The notes below the pieces were generated by a model that saw only the letters and a list, made by a program, of their open reading frames with translations, was not told the DNA's origin and did no database searches. A program made the position numbers and the translations under genes. A DNA stretch of 64,000 nucleotides from Latrodectus hesperus (taxonomy: Eukaryota > Arthropoda > Arachnida > Araneae > Theridiidae): assembly GCA_037975125.1 (NCBI GenBank), contig JAJQOW010000014.1:18434115-18498114 (forward strand), read 5' to 3'. Positions 62,485 to 64,000 of this stretch are shown piece after piece (positions within the stretch are counted from its first letter, which is position 1; each line of letters starts with the position of its first letter).

Positions 62485-63110
62485 GTAAGTATTTACAACC
62501 AGTTTTGTAATAAAATACAGTTAATACAGAATTGCTTATCTTTATTTTTGAAGTGAACGTATATAAAATGTATGTCTTAGGATCATAACAAAAATGAGAA
62601 ATGATAATTTTATATTGCAATGCACAAATATATTTAAAGGTTGATAAAATATTCATTTAGAAATTACACGTCCTTTATTGAATTTGTAGTTATTTAAAAG
62701 TTTATAAGTAGAAAATAAATTCGAAGCTTAGAATCTCATATAGAATATTTGTTTGTCAATATTTAAAGTTCAATGAATCCACAAATGCATCGTAATTTTA
62801 AGCAATGATCAAATAAGGAAATCAACATAAAAAAGACAGTTACATTAAATAATGACCGTATGTTAGGTCTTAGTAACATTAAATGCGTAAACTCTGGTAC
62901 ATTAAGGCAATGTTGGTTTTTGTGCTGAGTTATGGGAAATGAAATTAGATAATCTTTCTTTATCAACTGTGAATTTTGATTTGCTTTTAAAATTGTTATA
63001 TCCCTAATTTATAATACTTTGATGCTTTTGATAAACTGAAATTTCTTCAGGCTTTTGTTTATAATGAGTTAGTAGTTATTTGAAGTCTAAGTTTGCTTAT
63101 ATTCAAATAG
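62485..63110 (+). other. Start of the next TMTC2 intron, AT-rich
   Basis: Begins gtaagt. No exon or repeat recognised. Confidence 0.6.
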
Positions 63111-63113
63111 GTA

Positions 63114-63181
63114 TTTTATTCAAATAAGTTATAAAGAGCTACAGATTTATTTGTAGCTCTTTATAACTTATTTGAATAAAA
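63114..63181. repeat. Perfect 30-bp inverted repeat with 8-nt loop
   Basis: The arms 63114-63143 and 63152-63181 are exact inverses (ttttattcaaataagtta..., ...gagctaca). The loop is gatttatt. It would form a 30-bp stem in the TMTC2 pre-mRNA. Probably a small fold-back; a microRNA precursor is not supported, because a perfect stem with such a short loop is atypical. Confidence 0.9.
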
Positions 63182-63224
63182 ATGTCACATGTATTAGCTG
63201 TATGAACCCCAAAGGCTAAATTAC

Positions 63225-63763
63225 TTCTCGCCTATTTCCGTAAGATCAGCAAAGTGAAGTATCGCTTACCGCGGACAACAATTGACAGGAGGACTACATT
63301 CTCCCTCATTGAGTTGCTGGAGCTCCATGGATTGGGAATGTGTCAACATTCATGTGTGATGTCCAAAGTTCATTCCGTTGGTTCATGGTGGATCTGGAGG
63401 GGAGGTTTTGACGTTGTCACCTAATCGTGGTTCAAAATAATGAGGCGCTGGTCCCTCATTGAATTGCAGGAGCTCCATGGATTGGGAATGTGTCAACATT
63501 CATCTGTGACGTCCAAAGTCCATTCCTTGGCACATGGTGGATCTGGAGGGGTGGTTTCGATGCTGTTACCTAACCGTGGTTCAAAATAATGAAGCGCTGG
63601 TCCCTCATTGAATTGCCGGAGCTCCATGGATTGGGAACGTGGCAACATTCATCTGTGACGTCCAAAGTCCATTCCGTTGGTTCATGGAGGATATGGAGGG
63701 GAGGTTTCGATGTTGTCACCTAACCGTGGTTCAAAATAATGAGCTGCTGGTGATAGGCGAGAA
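63225..63763. mobile_element. TIR-bounded element with three ~150-bp tandem repeats
   Basis: Ends ttctcgcctat (63225-63235) and ataggcgagaa (63753-63763) are exact inverses. Between them, three direct repeats start at 63303, 63453 and 63602, each beginning ccctcattga and carrying gagctccatggattggga, aacattcat and cgtggttcaaaataatga. The interior is GC-richer than the surrounding intron. No transposase is visible, so it is a non-autonomous element. No target duplication was obvious. A 65-codon ORF in repeat 3 is a composition effect. Confidence 0.75.
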
Positions 63764-64000
63764 TCCCAAATCCGTTAATCTTAAGGTACAGACTAGACTT
63801 TGCTTGCACCGTTTTGTATGTATGAATTGCGACTGAATATAGCATTTTTTTCTCTAAATATCTTCCTCATTTGACAAGGATTATAAATATTAGTTTATAC
63901 ATTTTGTTCAAAGAGTACATTTTAAGGATAGATTCAGTAAAACCACCACAACTTTTTTGTTTACTTTCCTAGTAATCAAAAAATTCGAAGTTCACAATGT
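63764..64000. other. AT-rich intronic end of the window
   Basis: Nothing recognised. Confidence 0.55.

Overview
This is an AT-rich animal nuclear window, probably from an arachnid such as an orb-weaving spider. That taxonomic call is inference from very long introns, the repeat types and the divergence of the one host gene. There is no operon, CRISPR array or prokaryotic gene. Almost all short ORFs are chance readings of AT-rich DNA or of (TA)n arrays.

The one host protein gene I can support is a TMTC2 orthologue on the + strand. TMTC proteins are ER multi-spanning proteins with TPR repeats, in the family assigned to O-mannosylation of cadherins. Four consecutive internal exons are visible: 48623-49184, 52123-53056, 61863-61977 and 62399-62484. 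All have GT-AG borders and compatible phases. The first coding exon and the remaining TPR exons lie outside the window or were not recognised, so most of bases 1-48622 is probably the long first intron or upstream DNA.

Layout. 1-24 kb: AT-rich DNA with GC-richer islands that look like candidate regulatory elements, several (TA)n arrays, two large fold-back repeats (9.7-10.1 kb and 11.96-12.19 kb) and SINEs at 1-165 and 23.6 kb. 24.4-26.9 kb: a complete-ended but internally deleted Ty3/gypsy retrotransposon (minus strand) with 303-bp LTRs that appear identical. 27-43 kb: further islands, a four-copy ~245-bp tandem repeat (31.2-32.2 kb), a SINE (33.2 kb), a ~17-copy 25-bp minisatellite (37.3-37.75 kb) and a (TA)n-anchored dispersed repeat (40 kb). 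43.1-44.4 kb: a dead Tc1/mariner element with DD41D-like spacing. 45.7-48.5 kb: a SINE cluster. 48.6-62.5 kb: TMTC2 exons, whose 8.8-kb intron holds a mariner with long inverted repeats, hairpins, two SINEs, a decayed transposase and a LINE tail. 63.2-63.8 kb: an element with 11-bp inverted ends enclosing three ~150-bp tandem repeats.

No new protein system was found. The most interesting structures are: a modular SINE network in which unrelated heads share one 3' tail with the same junction base; fold-back elements attached to (TA)n arrays; a duplicated 3' splice site before a TMTC2 exon whose upstream copy leads to an in-frame stop; and a pair of competing hairpins at 6150-6222.
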